From positions 3,696,075-3,760,074 of the forward strand of contig NZ_CP157804.1 of NCBI RefSeq assembly GCF_040112705.1: a DNA stretch of 64,000 bases, in the 5' to 3' direction. Shown one piece after another: positions 43,739-52,803 of the stretch (position 1 is the stretch's first letter; every line of letters starts with the position of its first letter). Under the pieces are notes generated by a model. The model had not been told where the DNA came from and searched no databases. It saw nothing but the letters and a program-made list of their open reading frames with translations. Position numbers and translations under genes: made by a program. This DNA comes from Flagellimonas sp. MMG031. Lineage in GTDB: Bacteria; Bacteroidota; Bacteroidia; Flavobacteriales; Flavobacteriaceae.

Positions 43739-44223
43739 ATTCCTGCAAACCCTTATTTTTATTGAGTTTATCCTTGCTTATGCTTCAGCTGCTAACCGAA
43801 TCACAAACTTTTTCTAATAATCTGACTTCGTAGACTTCAAAATTAATCATAAATAATTAATCCGTATCAATTTCTATCAACTCTTATAACGCTTATTTGA
43901 ACTTTGTTTTATGTTGTTGGAATGTTGAAAAAATGATTCATGGCTATTATTATCCTGGTCCTTCCCCTAATAGAGTTTGCTGACTACAGAAATTAGTTCA
44001 TCAATCAGATTCCCATTATTATACAAGATTAATTCATTTCTTAATCCGTCTTACCAAATAAAAGACTTCATCCTCTTCGAAATAAAAAAGAACTCTACTA
44101 ATAACAGAAAATCAGATTCTTAAAAATTATTATTTAGATTTATTATAAATAATTTGGCTGTATCAAATGACAAATATACTTTTGCCCAAATTTACTATTT
44201 ATATTACGTCTAAATAAAAATTA
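43739..44223. other. AT-rich non-coding left end of the island
   Basis: 485 bp without a convincing gene. It contains one copy of the island's short motif, GCTTATTTGAACTTTG at 43891-43906, and must carry the TonB receptor promoter in its right part. No integrase remnant was recognised. Confidence 0.6.
43891..43906. repeat. Island short motif, diverged copy 1
   Basis: GCTTATTTGAACTTTG differs at two positions from GTTTATTTGAACTTTA found at 47941, 48806 and 49458. Confidence 0.5.
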
Positions 44224-46647
44224 ATGAAAAATCCATTACCAATCTTAACCTTATTTCTGCTAACAAACTTAGCTTTAGCTCAAAACGGTACAGTATCAGG
44301 AACTGTAAAAGATAACAATCAAACACCCCTTTTCGGTGTCAATGTTTTTTTGAAGAATACAACAAAAGGCACTCAAACCGACGAAAATGGAGAATTTCAA
44401 ATTTCAAATTTGGAAAATGGCGATTACACGCTTTTAATTTCCTATTTGGGTTTTAAAACAAGAGAAATACAACTTTCAGTTTCAGATAATCAAAACACAA
44501 ATTTAGAGACAATTACCCTTTACGAGGGAAATGAAATTTTGAGCGAGGTTATTGTAAATGGAGAACGTCGTAACAAATTTTCAAGAAAGAAAACCGCCTA
44601 TGTTTCTAAGCTTCCGTTAAAAGATATTGAAAATACACAGGTATATAGCACAATAACCAACGAAATTCTAAAATCACAAGTAGTTACAAATTTTGACGAT
44701 GCGTTAAAAAATGCAACAGGTGTTGAACAACTTTGGACTTCAACAGGTCGTGGTGGCGATGGCGCTGGTTATTATTCGCTTCGTGGATTTTCTGTTCAAC
44801 CACAATTGGTCAATGGCCTTCCAGGTTTGACGAATGGAACCATAAATCCTGCTAACATTGAACGTATTGAAGTACTAAAAGGACCTTCTGCAACTTTGTT
44901 CGGAAATGCAGTAAGTTCTTATGGTGGACTTATCAATGTTGTTACAAAAAAACCTTACGTCGGTACCGGTGGCGAATTGTCCTTTACTTCTGGAACTTAT
45001 GGTCTAAATCAAATTGTTGGCGATTTCAATACTGCATTAAGCAAAGAGGACAATTTATATTTTAGATTAAATACAGCTTACACTAAAGAGCAAAGTTTTC
45101 AGGACGCTGGTTTTAGAAAGTCATTTTTCATTGCACCATCATTATCCTACAAAGTAAACAACAGACTTTCTTTCTCTTTTTACGGAGAAATTACCCAAGC
45201 AGAACAAACAAATCCAACTTTCTTATTCCTAAATAGAAGTGCACCAACTGTAGCATCAAATCTTGATGAACTTAACTACAATAACAAGTTGTCGTTTACA
45301 AGTAACGATTTAACATTACAAAATCCTACGCAGAATTACAGAATTGAAATGGATTACAAATTATCGGATACTTGGCAATCGCAAACGCTACTTTCCAAAA
45401 GTACAACTTCTACAAAAGGATATTATTCATACTTATTTGATTTTGGGATTTTAGAGGGCAATACGTATTCTCGTTTTATCAATAAGCAGAATGCAAATAC
45501 CCAGACAACGGACATTCAACAGAACTTTATCGGAGATTTCAAAATTGCTTCAGTACGAAATAGAATGGTCATTGGTGTTGATTATTTTAATGAAACACAA
45601 ACTAATAACAGTACAGGATATGCTTTTTATGGTAATGTAACTCCAAATGGTGGTTCAAATGGGGACAATCCTTTTACACCAGATGTGGAAGATGACTTAT
45701 ATCCGCTTTCAACTTCAGGAGTTGATGCTGCTTTAGCCTCACAAGGCGTTAGTAATGTAAAGTCGAAATATCACATTTACAGTTTATACGCTTCTGACGT
45801 TATCAATTTTACGGATAACTTTTCTGCAATGATAGGTTTACGATTAGACCATTTTGACAATGAAGGCGATTTAGCAAATCTTGATGATGATTATGACCAA
45901 ACCACTTTATCACCAAAATTTGGCTTATTATATCAACCAATAAAAGATAAGCTTTCTGTATTTGGAAACTACCAAAATGGATTTACCAATGTAGCACCTC
46001 AATTGGTAGGTAATCCCGAGGAAGGTCCACAAACGTTACAAACTTTTGACCCAGAACAAGCAAACCAATTAGAATTTGGTATTAAAACAAATCTTTTTAA
46101 TAATCGCTTAAATACAACGATTAGTTACTATGATATTAAAGTGAAAGACCGGGTAATTACTGACCCTTCATCTCCTTTCAATAAAATTCAAGGTGGCGAA
46201 GTAGTGAGTAAAGGCTTTGAAATTGAAATCAACGCCAACCCATTCAAAGGACTAAATATTAGAGCTGGTTTTAGTAATAATGATAGCGAAACCACTGAAT
46301 CCGATAACACTGAAATTCTGAACAGAAGACCTCTTGAGGCTGGACCAGAAACGCTTTACAATTTTTGGGCAAATTATGAATTTCAAGATGGAACTTTAGA
46401 TGGTTTTGGAATTGGGTTAGGATTTAATGGAGCAAGTGAACGTTTTGCTATAAACTACGTATCGACCGGCGAATTTATACTACCGAGTTATACCATTGCA
46501 AATGCTTCTGTTTTTTACCAAGCTGATAAATACAGAATTGGTTTAAAGTTAAACAATGCTTTTAACAAGGAATATTACAAAGGTTGGACTACCATAAATC
46601 CACAAATGCCAAGAGCCTTATTGGCGAAAATTTCATATCAATTTTAA
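44224..46647 (+). CDS. TonB-dependent siderophore receptor
   Basis: An 807-residue outer-membrane receptor. Signal peptide to about residue 20 (ALAQ), then a carboxypeptidase-regulatory-like domain (residues 22-105, SGTVKDNNQTPLFGVNVFLKN...). The plug domain follows at about 130-260 (DALKNATGVEQLW...YYSLRGF...IERIEVLKGPSATLFG), then a 22-strand barrel ending in ISYQF with a terminal aromatic. The FhuA-like plug suggests ferric siderophore uptake. The next gene encodes a PepSY membrane protein, a common iron-uptake partner. Codon use is AT-rich, unlike the neighbouring core genes. Confidence 0.92.
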   Translation: MKNPLPILTLFLLTNLALAQNGTVSGTVKDNNQTPLFGVNVFLKNTTKGTQTDENGEFQISNLENGDYTLLISYLGFKTREIQLSVSDNQNTNLETITLYEGNEILSEVIVNGERRNKFSRKKTAYVSKLPLKDIENTQVYSTITNEILKSQVVTNFDDALKNATGVEQLWTSTGRGGDGAGYYSLRGFSVQPQLVNGLPGLTNGTINPANIERIEVLKGPSATLFGNAVSSYGGLINVVTKKPYVGTGGELSFTSGTYGLNQIVGDFNTALSKEDNLYFRLNTAYTKEQSFQDAGFRKSFFIAPSLSYKVNNRLSFSFYGEITQAEQTNPTFLFLNRSAPTVASNLDELNYNNKLSFTSNDLTLQNPTQNYRIEMDYKLSDTWQSQTLLSKSTTSTKGYYSYLFDFGILEGNTYSRFINKQNANTQTTDIQQNFIGDFKIASVRNRMVIGVDYFNETQTNNSTGYAFYGNVTPNGGSNGDNPFTPDVEDDLYPLSTSGVDAALASQGVSNVKSKYHIYSLYASDVINFTDNFSAMIGLRLDHFDNEGDLANLDDDYDQTTLSPKFGLLYQPIKDKLSVFGNYQNGFTNVAPQLVGNPEEGPQTLQTFDPEQANQLEFGIKTNLFNNRLNTTISYYDIKVKDRVITDPSSPFNKIQGGEVVSKGFEIEINANPFKGLNIRAGFSNNDSETTESDNTEILNRRPLEAGPETLYNFWANYEFQDGTLDGFGIGLGFNGASERFAINYVSTGEFILPSYTIANASVFYQADKYRIGLKLNNAFNKEYYKGWTTINPQMPRALLAKISYQF

Positions 46648-46660
46648 TTAGTCAAGTAAG

Positions 46661-46694
46661 AAAGAGCAACTTTTTATTAAGGTTGCTCTTTTTT
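46661..46694 (+). terminator. Hairpin between receptor and PepSY genes
   Basis: AAAGAGCAAC (46661-46670) and GTTGCTCTTT (46682-46691) form a 10-bp stem with an 11-nt loop and a trailing T tract. Standing between two genes of one likely operon, it may reduce expression of the downstream gene. Confidence 0.75.
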
Positions 46695-46706
46695 AAACTA
46701 AAAATA

Positions 46707-47825
46707 ATGTCAGCTAAGAAATTCATATTTCAATTACATAAGTATTTAGGTTTATTAACCGGTTTAGTTGTTTTTATCGTGTCCATAACCGGTTGTTGTT
46801 GGGCGTTTAAAGATGAAATTGAAAGTCTTTATGATGACTATAAAAAAGTTACACCACAAGATCAATCAATATTAACACCAACAAAAGCAAAGGAATTAGC
46901 AAAAGAGATATTTCCAAACAACACAGTTCACGGAACTCTATTTAAAAAAGAAAACGATGCAATTGAAGTAATTTTCTATGATGCTGAACCAGAATTCTAT
47001 CAAAGTGTTTTCTTAAATCCATATTCTGGCGAAGTGATTCAAGTTGATAATCATCTGTCAGGATTTTTTGCATTTATTCTAAAAGGTCATATGCGACTTT
47101 GGTTACCCAAATCAATTGGAGAACAAGTTGTTGGAGTTTCTATTTTGATTTTCATAGTAATCATCATTTCAGGGTTTATACTATGGTTACCAAAAAAACG
47201 TAAAAACCTTAAGCAACGCCTAAAATTTGATTGGAAAAAAACAACACGTTGGAAACGTAAAAATTTTGATTTGCACACTGTGGTTGGCTTTTACATTTGT
47301 TCACTCGCACTAATATTAGCTTTTACAGGGTCAATGATGTCTTACAATTGGCTTAAATATGTAGTTTACAAATCTACGGGCGGAGAAAAAGTTCCTGCTT
47401 TTGTCATTCCAGAAAACATAAGTGAAAAAATAACAAATGAAGACATAATTCCAATGGATCTTTTGATTGTAAAACTATTAAAAGAAAACCCGGAAGCAGA
47501 AAGTTTTGAATTACATTATCCAAAAACAGCAGAAGAAAGTATTTACGTAGAAGTTTCTAATAGTAAAGGAGTATATTATGATTCTGACTATCGTTTTTTT
47601 GACCAAAATACTCTACAAGAAATAGAAACAACAGCTATTTATGGAAAATATAAAGATGCAAAAGTAGCAGACAAAATTCAGCGGATGAATTACGATATTC
47701 ACATAGGAGCAATTGGAGGAATTGCTGGGAAAATTATTGCATTCTTAGTTAGTTTACTGACTGCAAGCTTGCCAGTAACCGGAATTTTATTGTGGTACGG
47801 ACGGAACTACAAAAAGAAAAAATAG
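46707..47825 (+). CDS. PepSY-associated transmembrane protein
   Basis: A 372-residue inner-membrane protein with four main helices (about 12-35, 135-160, 190-215, 340-360) and two PepSY-like extracytoplasmic regions. The start MSAKKFIFQLHKYLGLLTGL and the FDLHTVVGFYICSLALILAFTG segment with histidines are typical. Family members sit beside siderophore receptors and some reduce ferric siderophores, so an iron-release role is likely. The ATG at 46707 follows a terminator-like hairpin; longer frames read back through it into the receptor gene. Confidence 0.88.
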   Translation: MSAKKFIFQLHKYLGLLTGLVVFIVSITGCCWAFKDEIESLYDDYKKVTPQDQSILTPTKAKELAKEIFPNNTVHGTLFKKENDAIEVIFYDAEPEFYQSVFLNPYSGEVIQVDNHLSGFFAFILKGHMRLWLPKSIGEQVVGVSILIFIVIIISGFILWLPKKRKNLKQRLKFDWKKTTRWKRKNFDLHTVVGFYICSLALILAFTGSMMSYNWLKYVVYKSTGGEKVPAFVIPENISEKITNEDIIPMDLLIVKLLKENPEAESFELHYPKTAEESIYVEVSNSKGVYYDSDYRFFDQNTLQEIETTAIYGKYKDAKVADKIQRMNYDIHIGAIGGIAGKIIAFLVSLLTASLPVTGILLWYGRNYKKKK

Positions 47826-47940
47826 AAAATTTTAAAGTTTAGTACATACATCACCTGAAGTAGTTTAAGAAAAATAATACAGTTCTACCCAAGGGAAGTC
47901 TAAAACTTTTTGAATAGTTGTGTTGAAGAGAATACCAATT

Positions 47941-47957
47941 GTTTATTTGAACTTTAA
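47941..47957. repeat. Island short motif, copy 2
   Basis: GTTTATTTGAACTTTAA, 11 bp past the stop codon of the minus-strand DUF6090 gene. Confidence 0.6.
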
Positions 47958-47967
47958 GAATGGCCAA

Positions 47968-48726
47968 TTAGTCAATCTGGGATTCTATCTCTTTGATGAT
48001 ATCAGTGATTTTGGATCTTAAGGGCAAATAAAAAGACTGCTTTAAACTTTCCGATGCCACAATGAATAAATATAGTTGGCTTTCAAATTCCTCATTTTCA
48101 AGAAATGTAAAGTCATTATTTTTAAAACGACTTGGTTTGGCATCCAGCAAGGGGTCGTTTATGATATTGAGGTGCCTTCTAAAATTCCCCTGTTTTAAAA
48201 AGAATTCATGCCCCAGATCTCTTCTTTCCACTACATAATCTTCCTGCCGTTTGACACTTTCCAAAGTAGACTGCCAATCTGATAAAGCTTTGCGTAGTTT
48301 TGCATCAGACAATACTGAAAGTTTGCCCGAATTAATCACTTCCATAACTGTACCCTGTGAGGGCATAAATCTGGGTTCAATTTTAAAGATGCCCACCATT
48401 AGTTCGGATAATTCCTTTTCATTGAACTCAGGAAGTGATGGTCCCGTATATTGACCTAGACTAATGCTATTTTTTATATTGGAATCGTTGAACCCTATTA
48501 CTTGATCCAAGTTGACCAAATTAGTTTCGAATTCGATTAGCAATGCCTTGAGAAGTTGTTGTTCGAGTAGCCTGTTCTTACGGTTTTCATTCCAATTATT
48601 GATTTGAAGTGCAATCAAGATACCTATCACAACAAGTATTATTTCACCAAAGGCATACTTGAGATATTTACCAGTTTTTCCTTCTGAAAGTAGATTTTGC
48701 CGGATTTTTCGAAAGAACTTGAGCAT
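47968..48726 (-). CDS. DUF6090 family protein
   Basis: A 252-residue protein with the DUF6090 N-terminus (FRKIRQNLLSEGKTGKYLKY), a single membrane helix at about residues 28-45 (GEIILVVIGILIALQINNW) and a helical soluble remainder (LLEQQLLKALLIEFETNL...). The family is widespread and often multi-copy in Bacteroidota, with no known function. It lies in the AT-rich island. A copy of the island motif follows its stop codon. Confidence 0.88.
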   Translation of the reverse strand: MLKFFRKIRQNLLSEGKTGKYLKYAFGEIILVVIGILIALQINNWNENRKNRLLEQQLLKALLIEFETNLVNLDQVIGFNDSNIKNSISLGQYTGPSLPEFNEKELSELMVGIFKIEPRFMPSQGTVMEVINSGKLSVLSDAKLRKALSDWQSTLESVKRQEDYVVERRDLGHEFFLKQGNFRRHLNIINDPLLDAKPSRFKNNDFTFLENEEFESQLYLFIVASESLKQSFYLPLRSKITDIIKEIESQID

Positions 48727-48805
48727 CAGAGGTTGGTTTCTCTAAAGATATGGTTTTTTACCATTGGTAAAATATTGAAAAGGCCTGCTGCTGTATTATG
48801 TAATC

Positions 48806-48822
48806 GTTTATTTGAACTTTAA
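48806..48822. repeat. Island short motif, copy 3
   Basis: GTTTATTTGAACTTTAA, overlapping the stop codon (TAA) of the minus-strand ParE toxin gene. The extra C before it is shared with copy 4. Confidence 0.6.
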
Positions 48823-49112
48823 AGATGCTCAACAAAATTCATGCGTTTGCCCAACACCCGAACAATGAAAATTTCGTTGGCACTATCAAATTGGTAGAAA
48901 ATGACATGAGCTTTATAACTGTAGTATTTTAAAGAACCGGAAATGGCCGATGCGTCTTTGGCCAACTCTGGGCGTTCGGCGAGTTCCTCTAAAAAACTTC
49001 CCAAATTCAACAAATACTTGGAGGCCTGTTGAGGACCAAAAAACTTTATACCATATTTATAAATGCCAACTAAGTCATATTGGGCTCTGGTAGATAAATT
49101 ATAATTCCCCAT
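48819..49112 (-). CDS. parE: ParE-family toxin of a type II toxin-antitoxin pair
   Basis: A 97-residue RelE/ParE-fold protein: YNLSTRAQYDLVGIYKYGIKFFG at the N-terminus, LEELAERPELAKDA in the middle, and HVIFYQFDSANEIFIVRVLGKRMNF at the end fit the ParE pattern. ParE toxins usually poison DNA gyrase, though other targets occur. The ATG at 49112 overlaps the antitoxin gene by 14 bp, a normal antitoxin-first arrangement on the minus strand. It probably helps keep the island in the population. Confidence 0.9.
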   Translation of the reverse strand: MGNYNLSTRAQYDLVGIYKYGIKFFGPQQASKYLLNLGSFLEELAERPELAKDASAISGSLKYYSYKAHVIFYQFDSANEIFIVRVLGKRMNFVEHL

Positions 49113-49341
49113 TATCAACTTTTGTGATAATGTCACTTATTTTGAGACTACTTCTGCCACTTTGCAATCCATCATCAATTGCGGCCTTAAGTTCCGCGAG
49201 TTTCATGTTCTCTTCCCGGTCCTTTCTTACCAAATCCCTTATATATTCACTATCATTGGTAAAGTCACCTGATTGAACCCTAAGTTTTATCCAACCATCT
49301 TGTTGATTTGTAAAAGTGATTGACTTTCTAACTGTTTCCAT
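49099..49341 (-). CDS. parD: ParD-family antitoxin
   Basis: An 80-residue ribbon-helix-helix antitoxin. The N-terminal METVRKSITFTNQQDGWIKLRV is the DNA-binding strand and helix, and SGDFTNDSEYIRDLVRKDR is the typical ParD helix pair. The C-terminal tail would wrap the toxin. The ATG at 49341 gives the family start; an upstream in-frame start adds 14 atypical residues. It likely represses its own operon. Confidence 0.9.
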   Translation of the reverse strand: METVRKSITFTNQQDGWIKLRVQSGDFTNDSEYIRDLVRKDREENMKLAELKAAIDDGLQSGRSSLKISDIITKVDNGEL

Positions 49342-49456
49342 AAATCTGTGTTTGTGATGCAATATAACACTTTTTCGCACCACTTATAATATATACGGCT
49401 CTTTTTAAAAAATTTAAAGTGAGAATATACGCCTCGCTTATAGGTTGGCCTACTAT

Positions 49457-49473
49457 CGTTTATTTGAACTTTA
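49457..49473. repeat. Island short motif, copy 4
   Basis: CGTTTATTTGAACTTTA, 37 bp past the stop codon of the minus-strand 402-residue protein gene. Confidence 0.6.
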
Positions 49474-49510
49474 CCTATAGTTTTTTGACATTACTTAATA
49501 GGGTTTGATA

Positions 49511-50719
49511 TCAAAGTATTTTATATCCCAGCCTAAAATTCACGTTTGAATTGTCAACAGAAACACTGTTCGAAACATTTTCCGCGAACATTCTGTTACT
49601 GAAAAAGCGGGCTTCTGCAAACACCTTTTTATACTCTAATCCAATTCCAAAAAATTCTGATCCGCTATTCCTTTTAAAATTCTCCTCAATTAATGATAAA
49701 TCAAAGGTTAATGAAAAGTTGTTCACAGTTTCTACTGTAATCCCTGCATTAATAACCAGATTTAAATTTTTAACTGTTGGAATATAGCCTCTAGCACCAA
49801 AAAAGACCGTGTTATTGTTAAAAGAAAGCGTAGCTGTTTGCGTAATGTCTTCCACTGAAGTTTGGATGACTACAGATTCTGAAACCTCTGACTTGATACT
49901 ATAACCAGAAAATATGCCCAATTTGTTGTTTAACACCAATAATTCCAACTCTGCTCCCAATATTGATCTGGATATGTCGTCAAATGAAGGATTTAATGTG
50001 GCAACATTGGGAAATTGATAACTCACACTGGTTTGTTCCAAACCCCCGAATACGGCAATGTGCAACTTGGCCTTACTCCTTATTTTCTCGGTGTAACTAA
50101 TGTTGTTGGAATTGCTCAATAGGTTGTACTTAGAGATTATTTTGGAGAGTGATTTTCTTGAATAGCTCAATCGTTCCAAATCCTTTTGCAGTTCACTACT
50201 CTTATCAGAAAACAAAAGACTCAATTGTTGTTTATAGTGCTCATTGATACCAACACGATTTCCCGACACCAAATACTTTTTAAAAACCAATGCTTCAAAA
50301 TCTCCATCCGCCTTTTTAACATAATATCTAGTTCCATTTGAAAATTGATACTCAAACAAAGAAATCGTGCCCTCGATCAATTTTCTAAGTGCTATGGATT
50401 TTTTTTCAAATATTGGCTTTTTATCTCTGGTCAGGTTACCAATTTTATCTGAACTCATATCCAAGTCCACTTGGCTAATTACGAACTTGATATCGTTTCC
50501 TATGCCAAATTCGGTGAGTCTTGATATTTCTATAACTTGTTCAGGTGTTTCCGGATTTGTTTTAAAGTATATTCTTTCAGGGTTATTGTTCCAATTTTGG
50601 TTTTTGATTAATCCAAATTTGTTTTCCCCATTTGCGGTTACGATATAGCCATTTTCATACTGGGAATGAATGGTTTGGAAAAATAAGAAGATACATGTTA
50701 AAAGGATGGTATTGCGCAT
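49511..50719 (-). CDS. Putative secreted or outer-membrane protein of unknown family
   Basis: A 402-residue protein with signal peptide MRNTILLTCIFLFFQTIHSQ. The first half starts with an ENGYIVTANGENKFGLIKN pattern seen in some Bacteroidota surface proteins. The second half (from about residue 215) has alternating hydrophobic strands (KLHIAVFGGLEQTSVSYQF...FGIGLEYKKVFAEARFF) ending in NVNFRLGYKIL, which suggests a small outer-membrane beta-barrel. No known family was recognised. It is the last gene before the non-coding right end of the island. Confidence 0.7.
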   Translation of the reverse strand: MRNTILLTCIFLFFQTIHSQYENGYIVTANGENKFGLIKNQNWNNNPERIYFKTNPETPEQVIEISRLTEFGIGNDIKFVISQVDLDMSSDKIGNLTRDKKPIFEKKSIALRKLIEGTISLFEYQFSNGTRYYVKKADGDFEALVFKKYLVSGNRVGINEHYKQQLSLLFSDKSSELQKDLERLSYSRKSLSKIISKYNLLSNSNNISYTEKIRSKAKLHIAVFGGLEQTSVSYQFPNVATLNPSFDDISRSILGAELELLVLNNKLGIFSGYSIKSEVSESVVIQTSVEDITQTATLSFNNNTVFFGARGYIPTVKNLNLVINAGITVETVNNFSLTFDLSLIEENFKRNSGSEFFGIGLEYKKVFAEARFFSNRMFAENVSNSVSVDNSNVNFRLGYKIL

Positions 50720-51390
50720 TCGATTTAAAGATTTAATTGATTATGGTGAATATTCAGCTAAAAACATAGTGGTTGCCTATCCGAATCATGGCACAACTCG
50801 GTCTTATATTTCCTGCCATTAAGATTTTTATTGATTTAAATTTTCAATTCGGCTTTAATGAAAGGTGGTATATCATGAGCTATTTACGTCAACTTGTTTG
50901 AGTATAAATGCATATAACAAGTTACTGTCGGAATTGTTTGTTTTAATTTTTATAAATGTAGGAATTTTCTATTTATTAAAAATTCAATTTTCGGTAAAAG
51001 GATGGAATAGTGGTCAATTGGTCATGATAAACCAAACTTCATCTTAAGGGTAAAAAAAGATCTAAATGGTAAGCCAATTAAGCGTACCGAAAAAGTAAAC
51101 TCTTAACTCGTTTTATACTGAAAGTTCAATTAAACGGCGCCTTTAAAAAACCTAATCAAAAATCTGAAATCGATAAGAAAGCAAGTAAAACAAAGTTTTC
51201 GCGCTGAAAGCTTCCCCTTAACTAATACTACCGAGCGAGGCAAATGCCACTACAAATGCCGTTACTTCATTATTTTTTCAACAAAATGGAATTGCCCATA
51301 AAAATCAATTTTTAACAAATCAACTCAATATGGGCTTCTACAAAGGAAAGAGAATCATTAGCGAGTCTTAAAAGAGTAAAGAAAAAATCC
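50720..51390. other. AT-rich non-coding right end of the island
   Basis: About 670 bp next to the intact attachment tRNA, where an integrase gene would normally lie. I see only short frames, the longest about 60 codons at 50865-51047, with no recognisable motif. It may be an eroded integrase region, but nothing in the sequence shows this directly. Confidence 0.6.
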
Positions 51391-51467
51391 TTGGCCAGGT
51401 CTTAAAACAAAAAAACCTTCGAAAAATCGAAGGTTTTTTACTAGGTGGGCGCTGAGGGATTCGAACC
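51391..51467. repeat. Right attachment repeat
   Basis: Direct copy of 43667-43738: TTGGCCAGGTCT, the same terminator hairpin, and the 3' end of tRNA-Val(UAC). From 51468 on the sequence is the rest of the intact tRNA. Confidence 0.85.
51409..51439 (-). terminator. Terminator of tRNA-Val(UAC)
   Basis: AAAAACCTTCGA and TCGAAGGTTTTT pair around AAAA just past the 3' end of the minus-strand tRNA. An identical hairpin is found in the left attachment repeat (43683-43710). Confidence 0.85.
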
Positions 51468-51520
51468 CCCGACCCCCTCGGTGTAAACGAGGTGCTCTGA
51501 ACCAACTGAGCTAAGCGCCC
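51446..51520 (-). tRNA. tRNA-Val (anticodon UAC)
   Basis: A 75-nt cloverleaf on the minus strand: acceptor GGGCGCT/AGCGCCC with discriminator A, anticodon stem CCTCG/CGAGG around TTTACAC, and T arm GGGGG-TTCGAAT-CCCTC (one G-T pair). Anticodon TAC reads GUA and other valine codons. It is the intact gene at the right border of the island. CCA is not encoded. Confidence 0.97.
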
Positions 51521-51591
51521 ATTCAATTTGCTAAATGGGAGTGCAAATATAACACAGTTTTTGATTTAAAAAATAAAAAGATGAAAAAAAA

Positions 51592-52803
51592 TCACACTAC
51601 TTCAGCCACAACAAAAGTACTTCCCCCAACATAGACCATGTCCTGTTCGCTAGCATTTTTCATTGCCTTTTTCAAACCCTTGCTTACCGACTTGCAAACC
51701 TTCCCCTTAAGTCCTTGTTCTTCTGCTAGTTCCCTTAGTTGGTCGGCTTCCATACCGCGAGGGATGGCTGGCTTTACAAAGTAATAGTGAGCATCTTTTG
51801 GAAAAAGGGTCAGTACCGACCTTACATCCTTGTCCTTCACAAAACCTAAGACCACATGGAGTTTCTCAAAAGACTGTTTTTCCACCTGTTTCAGGACCAA
51901 TTGCAGTCCTTCCTTGTTATGGGCCGTATCACAAACCACTAAAGGATGCTGTTGAAGCACCTGCCATCTCCCCATGAGCCCGGTGTTCTTTACCACATTT
52001 TGTAAGCCTTTTGAAATGGCCGCTTCCGGAACTTCAAAATTTTTCAGTTGATGGATACAGGCAACGACACCATTAATGTTCCTTTGCTGATAATCGCCCA
52101 ACAAATCCGTTTGGTACCCGAGGACTGGTTCCGCATCGGCAAACACAATATTGGATTTGAGCTGATGGGCAATCAGGTTAAAGATCATTTTGGTCTCAGC
52201 TTGGGTTTCGCTGATTACCACGGGAACATTTGATTTAATAACCCCAGCCTTTTCCAACGCAATTTTTTCCAAGGTATCCCCCAAAAACTGAGTATGGTCC
52301 ATTCCTATGTTGGTAATGAGCGCCACTTCGGGCGTAATGATATTGGTAGAGTCCAAACGGCCGCCCAACCCGACCTCAATTACTGCAATGTCCACCTTTT
52401 CCTCTTCAAAATAGCTGAACGCCATCCCAACGGTCATTTCAAAAAACGACAGTTTGTTGTATTCAAAAAAGGATCGGTACTTCGCTATAAACTCCCTTAC
52501 AAATTTTTTGCTGACTACCTCCCCATCGATTTTAATACGTTCCCTAAAATCCTTGAGGTGGGGCGAAGTATAAAGTCCGACCTTGTAACCGGCCTCCTGA
52601 AGAATGGACGCCAACATATGGCTGCTGGACCCCTTTCCATTGGTGCCCGCCACATGGATACTCTTGAATTTACTCTGCGGATTATCCAGTACATTACAAA
52701 AATGGATGATGTTGTCCAACTTCGCGTTCAAGGCTGCGGCACCTTTTTGCTGGTACATCGGAAGCTGTCCGAACATCCAGTTCAACGTCTCCTTATAGGT
52801 CAC
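51592..52803 (-). CDS. folC: Bifunctional folylpolyglutamate synthase / dihydrofolate synthase
   Basis: Mur-ligase-type enzyme of 403 residues that adds glutamate to folates and joins dihydropteroate with glutamate. The P-loop is HVAGTNGKGSSSHMLA; NIGMDHTQFLGDTLEKIALEKAGV and VCDTAHNKEGL are conserved motifs of the family. It appears to start with GTG at 52803, overlapping the tonB stop as TAGTG, so it is translationally coupled to the TonB operon. Confidence 0.94.
   Translation of the reverse strand: MTYKETLNWMFGQLPMYQQKGAAALNAKLDNIIHFCNVLDNPQSKFKSIHVAGTNGKGSSSHMLASILQEAGYKVGLYTSPHLKDFRERIKIDGEVVSKKFVREFIAKYRSFFEYNKLSFFEMTVGMAFSYFEEEKVDIAVIEVGLGGRLDSTNIITPEVALITNIGMDHTQFLGDTLEKIALEKAGVIKSNVPVVISETQAETKMIFNLIAHQLKSNIVFADAEPVLGYQTDLLGDYQQRNINGVVACIHQLKNFEVPEAAISKGLQNVVKNTGLMGRWQVLQQHPLVVCDTAHNKEGLQLVLKQVEKQSFEKLHVVLGFVKDKDVRSVLTLFPKDAHYYFVKPAIPRGMEADQLRELAEEQGLKGKVCKSVSKGLKKAMKNASEQDMVYVGGSTFVVAEVV

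Larger units (their letters stand above)
43739..51467. mobile_element. Genomic island integrated at tRNA-Val(UAC)
   Basis: About 7.7 kb of clearly AT-richer DNA between a 3' tRNA-Val fragment and the intact tRNA-Val, with shared terminator and flanking sequence as direct repeats. This is the standard outcome of tyrosine-recombinase integration into a tRNA 3' end. Cargo: TonB receptor, PepSY protein, DUF6090 protein, ParDE, orphan surface protein. No integrase, relaxase or replication gene is visible, so the element is decayed or was mobilised in trans. Confidence 0.75.

Noticed and set aside
50865..51047. 60-codon frame at the right end of the island as an integrase fragment
   Set aside because: The translation shows no tyrosine-recombinase motif (no R...HxxR...Y pattern).
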